Below are positions 1-8,700 of a stretch of 19,578 nucleotides of DNA, one piece after another (position 1 is the first letter of the stretch; every line of letters starts with the position of its first letter). The stretch is from CADEDV01 sp036374495. GTDB taxonomy: Bacteria; Bacteroidota; Bacteroidia; Chitinophagales; Chitinophagaceae. The DNA is taken from NCBI GenBank assembly GCA_965652975.1, contig CBFGYO010000072.1:1-19578 (forward strand), given 5' to 3'. The notes below the pieces were generated by a model. The model made no database searches and was not told the DNA's origin. It worked only from the letters and a program-made list of their open reading frames with translations. The translations under genes and the position numbers were made by a program.

Positions 1-633
1 CTTACCTGGAATGTCCCCCGCCTTCCCGCCCTGCAGGAAACGATCCGTAATCTTTATTTCCATGTATGCATGTGGTTTGCCATGATGATCCTTTTTACGG
101 TGTCGCTGGTAAATGCCATCAGGTACCTGATCACCTTCAACCTCAAATATGATATTTATGCCCGCCAGTATGCTGTGGTAGGGATTGTAATGGGCGTATT
201 GGGGTATGCTACCGGTGCTATATGGATGACGTACACTTGGGCCGACCCGAACAATCCCGCCTTTCAGTCATTCAGCGCGCTGGCCCGTGAACCCAAACTG
301 ATTGGTGCAGCTATTGCCCTGCTTGTTTATTTCGCCTACCTGGTATTGCGTGATTCGATTAGCGATATGGATAAACGTGCGCGCATCAGTTCCGTTTACA
401 ACATTTTCGCATATGCTATGCTGTTTCCATCTATCTGGATATTGCCTCGCGTGATGGACAGCCTGCACCCTGGCCGTGAGGGCAACCCCGCTTTGAATAC
501 TAGCGATATCGACAGTAACATGCGTATCGTCTTCTACCCCGCCGTTATTGGCTGGACCTTGTTAGGTGTCTGGATCACCACATTGAAGATCCGTCTTCAT
601 ATGCTGAACGAAAAAAAACTGCGTCATGAGTAG
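1..633 (+). CDS. ccmC: Cytochrome c maturation protein CcmC/CcsA-type haem permease (5' end cut by window edge)
   Basis: This is an integral membrane protein that handles haem for cytochrome c maturation. The reading frame is open from base 1, so the true start lies outside the window; 210 residues remain. The first visible residues include VPRLP and NLYFHVCMW. The His in YFHV fits the conserved periplasmic haem-ligand His of CcmC (YxHVP-type motif). TWADP, about residue 79, sits where the tryptophan-rich WxxWxWD haem-binding segment of the family lies, and DSLHPG, near residue 155, fits the second conserved His. Several hydrophobic helices are visible, for example MWFAMMILFTVSLV and FYPAVIGWTLLGVWITTL. 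The last 8 bases overlap the next gene, which resembles CcmD, and this supports the assignment. The family assignment is from motifs; CcsA-superfamily naming varies in Bacteroidota. Confidence 0.85.
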   Translation, partial: LTWNVPRLPALQETIRNLYFHVCMWFAMMILFTVSLVNAIRYLITFNLKYDIYARQYAVVGIVMGVLGYATGAIWMTYTWADPNNPAFQSFSALAREPKLIGAAIALLVYFAYLVLRDSISDMDKRARISSVYNIFAYAMLFPSIWILPRVMDSLHPGREGNPALNTSDIDSNMRIVFYPAVIGWTLLGVWITTLKIRLHMLNEKKLRHE

Positions 634-844
634 ATCAAAAAAGATCATTGCTGCCTTTACGTTATTGATGATGATGTCGATGAATATGTCAGGCCAGGAA
701 AAAGTGGTGGAAATGGCAGATACCATGCGTAGCAACGGACGAATTTATGTGGTAGTAGCTGTAATGCTGACGATTCTTATAGGGCTCATCCTGTACCTGT
801 GGCGTATTGACCGGAAGATTAGTAAACTTGAAAAAGAAAATTGA
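626..844 (+). CDS. CcmD-like small membrane protein
   Basis: This 72-aa protein starts inside the end of the ccmC-like gene (8-base overlap, ATGAGTAG), so the two are probably translationally coupled. It has an N-terminal hydrophobic stretch ending near MSGQ, which could be a signal peptide. One clear transmembrane helix spans about residues 40-61 (IYVVVAVMLTILIGLILYLW), followed by a charged tail rich in Lys and Glu (RIDRKISKLEKEN). Size, single helix, basic tail and position directly after CcmC match the CcmD family, which in proteobacteria helps release haem-loaded CcmE from the CcmABC complex. Sequence conservation in CcmD is weak, so the call rests mainly on context and topology. An alternative is an unrelated short membrane protein. 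Confidence 0.7.
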   Translation: MSRSKKIIAAFTLLMMMSMNMSGQEKVVEMADTMRSNGRIYVVVAVMLTILIGLILYLWRIDRKISKLEKEN

Positions 845-912
845 CAAAACGGGAAACATCCGTATGTCAATATTAATATAACGATTGCAATTGCTAAATT
901 AAAAACGAACTC

Positions 913-2328
913 ATGTCTGACAATTACAGTTTTTTTGGCGCCGTAGAACGAAGTTTCGACAAAGCGGCGAAATTCACAAAATGGGACCTCGGAATCTTAA
1001 GACAAATCAAGGAATGTAATGCGGTATACCAAATGCGTTTCCCGCTAAAAAGAGATGATGGCACACTTGAAGTAATAGAAGCTTACCGTGTACAACACTC
1101 ACACCACAAAACTCCCTGTAAAGGCGGAATCCGGTTTGCTGCAGAAGTAAACCAGGATGAAGTAATGGCGCTGGCAGCACTGATGACTTATAAATGCGCT
1201 ATCGTAAATGTGCCTTTTGGTGGTGGTAAGGGTGGTATAAAGATCAATCCCAAAAAATATTCTCCTTATGAACTGGAGAAAGTAACACGCCGCTATACTG
1301 CTGAACTAATCAAGAAAAATTTTATCGGCCCCGGTACAGACGTACCCGCACCTGACTACGGTACAGGCGAACGTGAAATGGCATGGATACTCGATACCTA
1401 TACAGCTATGCACCCGGGAGAAATTGATGCCGCGGGTTGCGTAACAGGCAAACCCGTTACACAAGGTGGTGTAAGAGGTCGTCGTGAAGCCACCGGGCTC
1501 GGAGTATTCTTTGGTCTTCGTGAAGTGTGCAATATGCCCGACGTGATGAAAAAACTTGGTTTGGAACTGGGTGTGGAAGGCAAAAGAATTGTAGTGCAGG
1601 GATTGGGTAATGTGGGATATCATTCAGCTAAATTTTTCCAGGACGCCGGAGCTAAGATCATCGGTCTTGCTGAATACGAAGGTGCTATCATGAACCAGGA
1701 TGGGCTCGATATCGATGCGCTCTTCAATCACCGCAAAACCACCGGTTCGATTTTAAATTTCCCGGGCGCAACAAACATGAATATTAATACCGATGCGCTG
1801 GAAATGGAATGCGATATCCTTATTCCTGCTGCACTTGAAAACGTGATCAACGCAGATAATGCTCCTCGTGTAAAAGCAAAGATCATTGGTGAAGCGGCCA
1901 ATGGACCATTAACGCCCGAAGCGGATGAGATATTGATCAAAAAAGGCGTAGTAGTAGTTCCCGACATGTACCTGAATGCTGGAGGTGTAACAGTATCTTA
2001 TTTTGAATGGCTGAAGAACCTTAGCCACGTGCGTTATGGCCGTATGGAAAAGCGTTTTACTGAAAATCTGAACACACATATCCTCGGACAGATAGAAGAA
2101 TTAAGTGGCAAGAAAGTGCGTGCTGAAGAAAAAGAATTTATCATGCATGGTCCTGACGAAGTAGACCTCGTGTACAGCGGACTGGAAGAAACAATGATCA
2201 CCGCTACCCACGAAATTATGAATGCGTGGAAAGCTAATCCCGAAATACCAGACATGCGCACGGCTGCCTATGTTGTTGCGATCAATAAGGTCGGCACCAG
2301 CTATGCAGAACTGGGCATTTTCCCATAA
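913..2328 (+). CDS. Glutamate dehydrogenase (Glu/Leu/Phe/Val dehydrogenase family)
   Basis: This is a cytoplasmic enzyme that interconverts glutamate with 2-oxoglutarate and ammonium using NAD(P). At 471 aa it is slightly longer than the usual 410-450 aa. The N-terminal substrate domain shows CKGGIRF (about residues 69-75) and the active-site lysine in PFGGGKGG (Lys106). GTDVPAPD (141-148) carries the expected catalytic Asp. The Rossmann domain begins around VVQGLGNVG (228-235), with the GxGxxG dinucleotide motif. GPLTPEAD and the AGGVTVSYFEW segment are also characteristic of the family. Cofactor preference cannot be read with confidence. The gene starts 68 bases after the CcmD-like gene without a convincing promoter and ends in a strong terminator, so it may be read from its own weak promoter or through from upstream. 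The symbol (gdhA, gdhB or rocG) is left open. Confidence 0.93.
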   Translation: MSDNYSFFGAVERSFDKAAKFTKWDLGILRQIKECNAVYQMRFPLKRDDGTLEVIEAYRVQHSHHKTPCKGGIRFAAEVNQDEVMALAALMTYKCAIVNVPFGGGKGGIKINPKKYSPYELEKVTRRYTAELIKKNFIGPGTDVPAPDYGTGEREMAWILDTYTAMHPGEIDAAGCVTGKPVTQGGVRGRREATGLGVFFGLREVCNMPDVMKKLGLELGVEGKRIVVQGLGNVGYHSAKFFQDAGAKIIGLAEYEGAIMNQDGLDIDALFNHRKTTGSILNFPGATNMNINTDALEMECDILIPAALENVINADNAPRVKAKIIGEAANGPLTPEADEILIKKGVVVVPDMYLNAGGVTVSYFEWLKNLSHVRYGRMEKRFTENLNTHILGQIEELSGKKVRAEEKEFIMHGPDEVDLVYSGLEETMITATHEIMNAWKANPEIPDMRTAAYVVAINKVGTSYAELGIFP

Positions 2329-2351
2329 CAACATAACCAATTGCTTAGACG

Positions 2352-2381
2352 ATCCCATCTTGTAGTAAGGTGGGATTTTTT
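2352..2381 (+). terminator. Intrinsic terminator after glutamate dehydrogenase
   Basis: A 10-bp stem, ATCCCATCTT paired with AAGGTGGGAT (one G-T wobble), has a 5-base loop (GTAGT) and is followed directly by six T residues. It lies 24 bases after the glutamate dehydrogenase stop codon. The minus-strand reading lacks a T tract, so it should act only on plus-strand transcripts. Confidence 0.88.
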
Positions 2382-2409
2382 ATTATTAATCAATTTAGCA
2401 AGAAGGCGA

Positions 2410-2844
2410 CTACCAAAGGGGAAGGGCATCAATTACATTAAGTCCTTCGGCTGTCTTTTGCCATCCATAAGTCATGCTGCCATTTGTAATAATGATATAA
2501 TTTACCGGTACACTGATATTATAACGCAACGCCTGCTGCAAAACCGATTCGCGTAAGGGCACCTTCATCTCCTTACACTCAACAATCATCCAGGGCAGGT
2601 GCTGCTTGTCGTACACCAGGATGTCGAAGCGTTTTTTCAGTTCGCCTAACTTTATCTCTTTTTCCAATGCGATAAGCGTAGAGGGGTAATTGATCACGCT
2701 GATGAGATATTGAACAAAGTTTTGTCGTACCCATTCCTCTGGAGTAAGCAGTATCCATTTTTTGCGAAGCCCGTCAAATATAAACTCCCTTCCCTCCTGC
2801 ACTTTTATTCGAAAGGCAGGCAAGGGAAACTCGATCTTTATCAT
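2410..2844 (-). CDS. Solo HsdR N-terminal-like (PD-(D/E)XK fold) protein
   Basis: This 144-aa protein resembles only the N-terminal nuclease domain of type I restriction subunit HsdR (HsdR_N family). The motif layout is visible: acidic residues in LEKEIKL (61-63), Asp74 in KRFDILVYD, and Glu89-x-Lys91 in VECKEMKVP, matching the D-x(n)-ExK core of PD-(D/E)XK nucleases, followed by a helix with QQALRYN. The helicase, translocase and specificity parts of a type I system are absent, and no methylase is nearby, so this is not a restriction system. Similar free-standing proteins are common single-copy genes in Bacteroidota; their role is not known to me. It is transcribed divergently from the AMP nucleosidase gene. 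A well-formed promoter sits so close that the mRNA may be leaderless. The catalytic residues appear intact, but activity is inferred. Confidence 0.8.
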   Translation of the reverse strand: MIKIEFPLPAFRIKVQEGREFIFDGLRKKWILLTPEEWVRQNFVQYLISVINYPSTLIALEKEIKLGELKKRFDILVYDKQHLPWMIVECKEMKVPLRESVLQQALRYNISVPVNYIIITNGSMTYGWQKTAEGLNVIDALPLW

Positions 2845-2849
2845 TTGTC

Positions 2850-2881
2850 CAAAAATAAAGTTTTAAATTAGCATGATACAA
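2850..2881 (-). promoter_or_regulatory. Bacteroidota-type promoter for the HsdR-N-like gene
   Basis: Read on the minus strand, TTG (2881-2879) is followed after 21 bases by TATTTTTG (2857-2850), which matches the Bacteroidota primary sigma-factor -7 box TAnnTTTG. The expected transcription start falls within a few bases of the ATG at 2844, suggesting a very short or absent leader. The motif match is direct; function is inferred. Confidence 0.6.
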
Positions 2882-2914
2882 TCTTAACTGTACAAGCACA
2901 GCACTCAACCTGGA

Positions 2915-3691
2915 ATGGCAATGAAAACAAAAGAAGAAATAGTAAAAAACTGGTTACCCCGCTATACCGGTGAATCGTTAGAAAACTTTGGGCAATATAT
3001 ATTACTTACCAACTTCAGCAATTATGTGAACCTGTTTGCGGAATGGAACAATGTGAAAGTTGTAGGTGAAGGCAAACCCATGCCGTGTGCGACAGCCGGG
3101 GGCATCACGATCATAAATTTTGGCATGGGCAGTCCCGGTGCGGCAACGGTAATGGACCTTCTTTCTGCTATCGAACCAAAGGCAGTACTTTTTTTAGGAA
3201 AATGCGGGGGCCTGAAAAAAAGAAACAAACTGGGCGACCTGATCCTTCCCATTGCAGCCATCAGGGGTGAAGGTACTTCCAATGACTACTTTCCCTCCGA
3301 AGTACCGGCATTACCAGCATTTGCGCTTCAAAGGGCCGTGTCTACCACCATCAGGGAATATGAAGTGGATTATTGGACCGGCACGGTATACACTACCAAC
3401 AGGCGCGTGTGGGAACATGATGAACAATTCAAAGAATACCTGCAAAAAATCCGCACTTACGCTATAGATATGGAAACTGCTTCGATCTTTACTGTAGGCT
3501 TTTTTAATAAAATACCAACCGGTGCATTATTATTGGTGAGTGACCAACCGATGATTCCTGACGGCGTAAAAACCGAAGAGAGTGATCGGAAAGTAACTTC
3601 GGAATATGTAGAACGACATTTGAAGATCGGGATCGATTCGTTGAAACAGCTCATCAACAACAACTCCACGGTTCGTCATCTTGTTTTTTAA
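2915..3691 (+). CDS. amn: AMP nucleosidase, short form
   Basis: This enzyme hydrolyses AMP to adenine and ribose 5-phosphate in the cytoplasm, which adjusts adenylate pools. The 258-aa protein is a nucleoside-phosphorylase-fold domain: INFGMGSPGAA (about 67-77) is the phosphate/ribose loop, FLGKCGGL (93-100) the central strand, IDMETASI (184-191) contains the Met-Glu ribose-contacting pair, and LLVSDQP (206-212) carries the Asp expected at the base. The E. coli enzyme is about 480 aa with an extra N-terminal regulatory domain; here only the catalytic part is present, as in other Bacteroidota members. Translation may start at 2915 (MAMKTK) or at the second ATG, 2921; no Shine-Dalgarno sequence decides. 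It heads a co-directional cluster with a lipoprotein gene 10 bases downstream. A broader MTA/SAH nucleosidase-like activity is less likely. Confidence 0.85.
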   Translation: MAMKTKEEIVKNWLPRYTGESLENFGQYILLTNFSNYVNLFAEWNNVKVVGEGKPMPCATAGGITIINFGMGSPGAATVMDLLSAIEPKAVLFLGKCGGLKKRNKLGDLILPIAAIRGEGTSNDYFPSEVPALPAFALQRAVSTTIREYEVDYWTGTVYTTNRRVWEHDEQFKEYLQKIRTYAIDMETASIFTVGFFNKIPTGALLLVSDQPMIPDGVKTEESDRKVTSEYVERHLKIGIDSLKQLINNNSTVRHLVF

Positions 3692-3701
3692 ACCTTTGTT
3701 T

Positions 3702-4073
3702 ATGAAATTATTTATTCTCCTGGCGGCAGTATTCACACTTACGATTTCAGCCGATGGCTGTAAAAAGAAAAAGTCCGGAGTGTATAAGGGAAAATTGGAA
3801 ATCAAGGCACTTTGCATGAATTACACTATCCGTGTACTGGAAGGTAGTACCGACACTTCGATTGTTACCGCCAACTGGATCGATGAATCGACAAATAAAT
3901 CGTATTCGAATGTATTTGGTCTTGCCAGTCGTTGTTCATTTCCAGCTACAATAAAAGAAGGGGATGAATTTTATTTTACTATTGAAACAGCCGAAACTCA
4001 AAATTGCGCGGTGTGCATGGCCTACTATCCAACACCGCCAAAGAAATTGTTTATTAAAGTAGTGGAAAAATAA
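3702..4073 (+). CDS. Small Cys-containing lipoprotein candidate, function unknown
   Basis: I do not recognise a family. The 123-aa product begins MKLFILLAAVFTLTISADGC: a short hydrophobic signal with Cys20 in a lipobox-like ADGC context, followed by a KKKK run. It is probably a lipoprotein, although Asp at -2 makes the lipobox imperfect. The mature part looks beta-rich and has further cysteines at 38, 78, 102 and 105, the last two as CAVC, so disulphides or metal binding are possible. I chose the ATG at 3702; an in-frame TTG at 3681 would overlap the AMP nucleosidase gene and place charged and hydrophobic residues before the signal. The stop overlaps the next start (TAATG), pointing to coupled translation with the ABC ATPase gene. 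Confidence 0.7.
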   Translation: MKLFILLAAVFTLTISADGCKKKKSGVYKGKLEIKALCMNYTIRVLEGSTDTSIVTANWIDESTNKSYSNVFGLASRCSFPATIKEGDEFYFTIETAETQNCAVCMAYYPTPPKKLFIKVVEK

Positions 4074-5779
4074 TGAAGCCACTATTACAAGTCAATAATC
4101 TCTCTGTTGATTTTATTTCCGAACAGGGCACTGTGCATGCGTTGAAAAATATTTCATTCAGCGTTGATCGTGGTGAAATCGTAGCGCTTGTTGGTGAATC
4201 GGGCTCTGGCAAATCGGTAACCTCCCTTTCCATACTACAACTTTTACCTTCACCACCTGCAAAATATACAAACGGGCAAATCCTTTTTTCCGAAAACGGC
4301 GACAACGCAATTGATCTTTTGCAAATAGATAAAAAGCAGTTGCCGCAAATCCGCGGCAACAAGATCTCCATGATCTTCCAGGAGCCGATGACCTCACTCA
4401 ATCCTGTTATGCGCTGCGGCCACCAGGTAATGGAAGCAATTCACTGGCATAAAAAAATAAGTCTACAGCAGGCTCGCAAAGAAACGATTCAGTGGTTTGA
4501 AAAAGTAAGGCTGCCTGATCCTGCCGCTATATTCAATCGTTATCCTCACCAGTTGAGTGGCGGTCAAAAACAACGGGTGATGATCGCAATGGCCATGTGC
4601 TGCGAGCCATCATTATTGATTTGCGATGAACCGACAACAGCACTGGATGTAACGGTACAAAAAACAATTCTCGAATTGATAAGGGAGTTGCAACAGCAAT
4701 CGAATATGGGAGTGATCTTCATTACCCACGACCTGGGCGTGGTAGCAGAAATTGCTGACAAAGCTGTTGTAATGTATAAAGGAGAAATGGTAGAACAAAA
4801 CACCGTAAGTACGCTATTTAAAAACCCTCAACATCCTTATACAAAAGCATTATTGAATTGCAGACCCGTCAATCACCCTCGAGGTACAAGACTTCCGGTG
4901 GTAAGTGACTTCCTGATCGACGAACGCAAGCCGACAATCATACCCCAACAAAGTCCATTGCAAATAAATAGAGCCCCTAATTCCGAGTTGCTGATATCAG
5001 TAAAGAACCTCTCGGTTTGGTTTCCTGCTAAAAAAAATTTCCTTGGCAAAATATTACATTATACAAAAGCCGTAGATGATGTAAGTTTTGACATTTACAA
5101 GGGCGAAACGATGGGATTGGTGGGCGAAAGTGGATGTGGCAAAACTACCCTCGGCCGCGCATTGTTACGATTGGTAGAGCCCACGAGGGGATCAATTATT
5201 TATAAGGGTGTTGACCTTACCGCAAAAAACCGGGACCAGTTACGCTCCCTGCGCAAAGAAATTCAAATCGTATTCCAGGATCCTTATTCCTCGTTGAACC
5301 CGCGCGTAACGATCGGCGAGGCAATAGCCGAGCCATTGAAAGTACATCGCCTTTTCACTTCGGACAGAGCCAGGAAGGACAGGGTGATGGAACTATTACA
5401 AAAAGTGGACCTCCATGGAAACTACTACAATCGTTATCCGCATGAGTTTAGTGGAGGTCAACGGCAGCGTATCGTAATAGCAAGAGCACTTGCGCTTAAC
5501 CCTTCATTTATTGTTTGCGACGAATCCGTTTCAGCTCTTGACGTAAGTGTGCAGGCACAGGTACTAAACCTGCTGAACGATCTGAAAAAGGAAATGGGTT
5601 TCACCGTGATATTCATCTCACACGACCTGGCAGTAGTACACTACCTCAGCGACCGGATAATGGTGATGAATAAAGGAAAAATTGTTGAAACAGGCGATGC
5701 GGATGAAGTGTATTTACAACCGAAAACGGCTTATACCAAAAAGCTGATTGATTCCATTCCAAAAGGTATCGTTGCTTAG
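4073..5779 (+). CDS. Fused two-domain ABC transporter ATPase, oligopeptide/dipeptide type
   Basis: This cytoplasmic ATPase would power a peptide or nickel importer of the Dpp/Opp/Yej/Gsi class. Its 568 residues hold two nucleotide-binding domains fused in the order DppD-like then DppF-like. Domain 1 (about 4-262) has Walker A GESGSGKS (41-48), signature LSGGQKQR (161-168), Walker B LLICDEP (181-187) and switch His219, then the NPQHPYTKALL segment of the oligopeptide ATPase C-terminal region. Domain 2 (about 307-563) has Walker A GESGCGKT (351-358), FSGGQRQR (459-466), FIVCDES (479-485) and His518. Domain 2 has Ser where DEP usually has Pro; the catalytic Glu is kept. No permease or binding-protein gene is adjacent, so its partners must be elsewhere. 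The start overlaps the lipoprotein stop by one base, and the end overlaps the opposite-strand TraB-like gene by four. YejF/GsiA-like naming is possible but the substrate is unknown. Confidence 0.92.
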   Translation: MKPLLQVNNLSVDFISEQGTVHALKNISFSVDRGEIVALVGESGSGKSVTSLSILQLLPSPPAKYTNGQILFSENGDNAIDLLQIDKKQLPQIRGNKISMIFQEPMTSLNPVMRCGHQVMEAIHWHKKISLQQARKETIQWFEKVRLPDPAAIFNRYPHQLSGGQKQRVMIAMAMCCEPSLLICDEPTTALDVTVQKTILELIRELQQQSNMGVIFITHDLGVVAEIADKAVVMYKGEMVEQNTVSTLFKNPQHPYTKALLNCRPVNHPRGTRLPVVSDFLIDERKPTIIPQQSPLQINRAPNSELLISVKNLSVWFPAKKNFLGKILHYTKAVDDVSFDIYKGETMGLVGESGCGKTTLGRALLRLVEPTRGSIIYKGVDLTAKNRDQLRSLRKEIQIVFQDPYSSLNPRVTIGEAIAEPLKVHRLFTSDRARKDRVMELLQKVDLHGNYYNRYPHEFSGGQRQRIVIARALALNPSFIVCDESVSALDVSVQAQVLNLLNDLKKEMGFTVIFISHDLAVVHYLSDRIMVMNKGKIVETGDADEVYLQPKTAYTKKLIDSIPKGIVA

Positions 5780-8700
5780 TCGCGAAATTCTGCCAGAGGT
5801 CTGACTGCTTCATATCGATCACTGTTTCTATCACCATAAAATTCGCGTGCACTTTTTCGTCTTGAATACAACAATTTCTTGAGCGTTTTTTGCAACTGCG
5901 CATTAAGCGGTTCGTCCGGATTGATGCGCGTATCGGTAAGATTGGTAAAATCTAAACTTTCATAATCGGATCTGTCTTCGTCATCATCTGCGGCTACAAG
6001 GTTATTCTTTTCTTCGAATTCAAACAGGCGTGGGTCTGTGGGTACCAGCCCGACTGTTGCAAGCTTCCAGCTCACATCCTCTTTCTTGTTCTTATACTTA
6101 AAGAAATACACAAATCCTTTTTTGCCTTTGAAGGTTGTCGCAAGCCGATCGATATATGCAATAGTATCAGGCCTGTTGTAAGAAGCCCTGCTGGCGAGCG
6201 CGCTCTCTCCAAGCTCGATATGATTATTATATTTTGCAGGGAATTTTTCAAGCTGCTGCATATCTTTCAAATCCGTATAGAGGCGAAACCTGTAATCGTC
6301 CATCTTTGCAAAGTATGCAGGTATGCTATCGGGAATGGTTTTCTTGTTGCGCATTAAAAGCATCACTGTCTGATATTTTAATTGCTTATCGCCAGACTGC
6401 AACATTTGTTTCACCAGCGGTTGTACACCGGGATGCAGGTCCCAGTAGGGCAATAATAAGGTCGCATATAGAATCAGCGCTTCGTTGCCACGATCACTTT
6501 CATTATTCCTTATGGCAAATGATGTTGGGGTATTATCCGATTTATTTTCTTCAGCCTTATCGATAGCTTTTTTCTTTTCGGCTATTACCTGTTTTTTCAT
6601 TTCCTGCCTGGCTTCAAGCATGAATTTGGTGAAATACATTTCATAATCGCGTGGTTTAACCAGGTTACTATCAATCATTCTTCCCAGCAGGTTCATCATC
6701 GGGTGCTTATAGTCGTCGAGGTTTAAAAGCGGCATGAGATCAGGTAAAATAGTTCTTGTCAAAGCCAGTGAATCATACAACTCATCCAGGAAATCGCCAT
6801 TGGAGTACCGGAATGGCGATGCAGTGGACATACCACGAAATACATTACTGTAATCAAAATCGCCAGCCTGGCTTTTTTCTATTACCGGTGGTTCTTCAAC
6901 GATGATATCACGGAAAATTCCAAAAGCATATTGTGATTGATGCTGGAGCAATGATTCAAGTACGGTATACTGAAGTTCTATAGTGTCGCCGGCTGCATAA
7001 TACAGTGCTTTGAGGTAGTCGGCAGCCTGTTTGCTTTTGATATCTCCGAGTTTAGCAACCAATGCCTTCTTCGTTTCCAGGTATTGTTTTTCCTTAAAGG
7101 TTAGTGAATTGATAGCTTTTTCCAGGTTACCAATATCGGTTGAATCCAGTTCGACCAGGGCAATATGCTGCACCGCACGTTTATGGGCGATGCTGTCCCT
7201 GCTTCCAAAATCCTTAAAGAAAAACGCGGATTTCTTGGCGTATATATCCACACCCTTTAGCGTATCTGCGGGCGCAAACGATTCAAAAAAAGATTGAACG
7301 AACGTACTTGGTGCAGTGAGTGTATCATGTTGTGTAAGCAAGGAAAAGCCCACACCATCCTTATAATACCGTTTATACCAGATCATCCTGCTGCTGCCGG
7401 TATCGGAAATTTTTGTTTCCCATACCTGCATTTTATTAGGAAGCTGGTATGATTTGCGGCTACGAACGATCCAGCTTGTATCACCCATGAGCATCAGTTC
7501 AAAGTTTTTTTCAAAACCACTACTGTCCGAACTGTAATAATATCGAGGTGATTTATAGAAGGATACATAGATCTTTTCACCTGTCGTGTCGTTGCTAACC
7601 AACTTACTTCGATAGGCACCGCCTTCCAGCATATCTTTTTCAGACATTTCATCATCATCGCCACCCCCAGGAATGCCAATGCTGCGTAATCCCAGCTTTT
7701 CCTTTTTTTGATCCGGGTATACGGGACTCTTGACCGTAAAATATAGAGCCGTGTCTTTTCTTTCTGTGGCGGAAGGATAAATAAAAGGTTTGATCTCAAA
7801 CGAATTCAGGAATGAAGTCATTTTTGGATCCTCCTGTTTGCCGTGCGCCACGAGTGTGTAATAATGTGGCCCCTGTATCAAAAAACGTAATACATACACG
7901 CCACCATTTTTATCCCTGAACTTACAATCGAGTGCAGGATAACCCTGGTGCACCAGGAATCGTCGACTAAGTTTCCTGTCAATAAAATCTGATGCAGCAA
8001 AACTTTCTTCCATCAATCCCAGGTCGAAACTGTCCTCCTCTACAAATTGATAATTATGAATGTCGGAACGAATTACACGATAATGTATTTTGGTTTGACT
8101 GTCTTCGGCGTCGTAGATCCAGCTTCCATCGTTACCGATATAAGGCTCATGAGGCAGGTCGATACTAAAACCTCCGGCAACTGGAGAATACTTTTTCCAT
8201 TTGCCGCCGGGATTGTTGAGAGTAGCATAATCCCTGAATTTAATGCTATTGAAAAACCTGTTAGCTTCATCTCCATTCTTTACATAATCACCGTTGCCGC
8301 TGATTTTGAAAAAGATCACTTCGAAAGGGGTGATGAAGATGTTGTAGCGTTGAAGATCGCCCCTTCGTGTCTTATTAAGAATATCAAAACCATTAAACCC
8401 GTTGCGACTGATTTTTGTTTTACTAATCAGTTTACCCGGGATGTTCTCATAAAGAAGACTGTCGATCTTTTTATACACCTGCTCTGTACTATGCCCCCAC
8501 ATCCAGCCATTGGTCATGATCCTGGTGACCATGTAATAGCTGCCGTTGGCCATATCCGCATATTGTTTTTGATCGAGCGCGCCGTCATCACCAAAAGAAT
8601 AAAACTTGCCAGGTATACTTACTTCAAAAAGGCTGTCATCAGCTTTCTCCGTGTTGAATACTACGGGTACTCTTACCTTCTCCACTTCTTCTTTATGCCG

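Noticed and set aside
2341..2556. 71-aa plus-strand ORF after glutamate dehydrogenase
   Set aside because: It contains the intrinsic terminator and is antisense to the HsdR-N-like gene.
2410..2844. Type I restriction-modification or other defence locus
   Set aside because: Only an HsdR-N-like domain is present. There is no helicase, methylase or specificity subunit on either side, and the neighbours are metabolic genes.
3681..3701. TTG start for the small lipoprotein gene
   Set aside because: The ATG at 3702 gives a clean signal peptide directly at the N-terminus and avoids overlap with the AMP nucleosidase gene.
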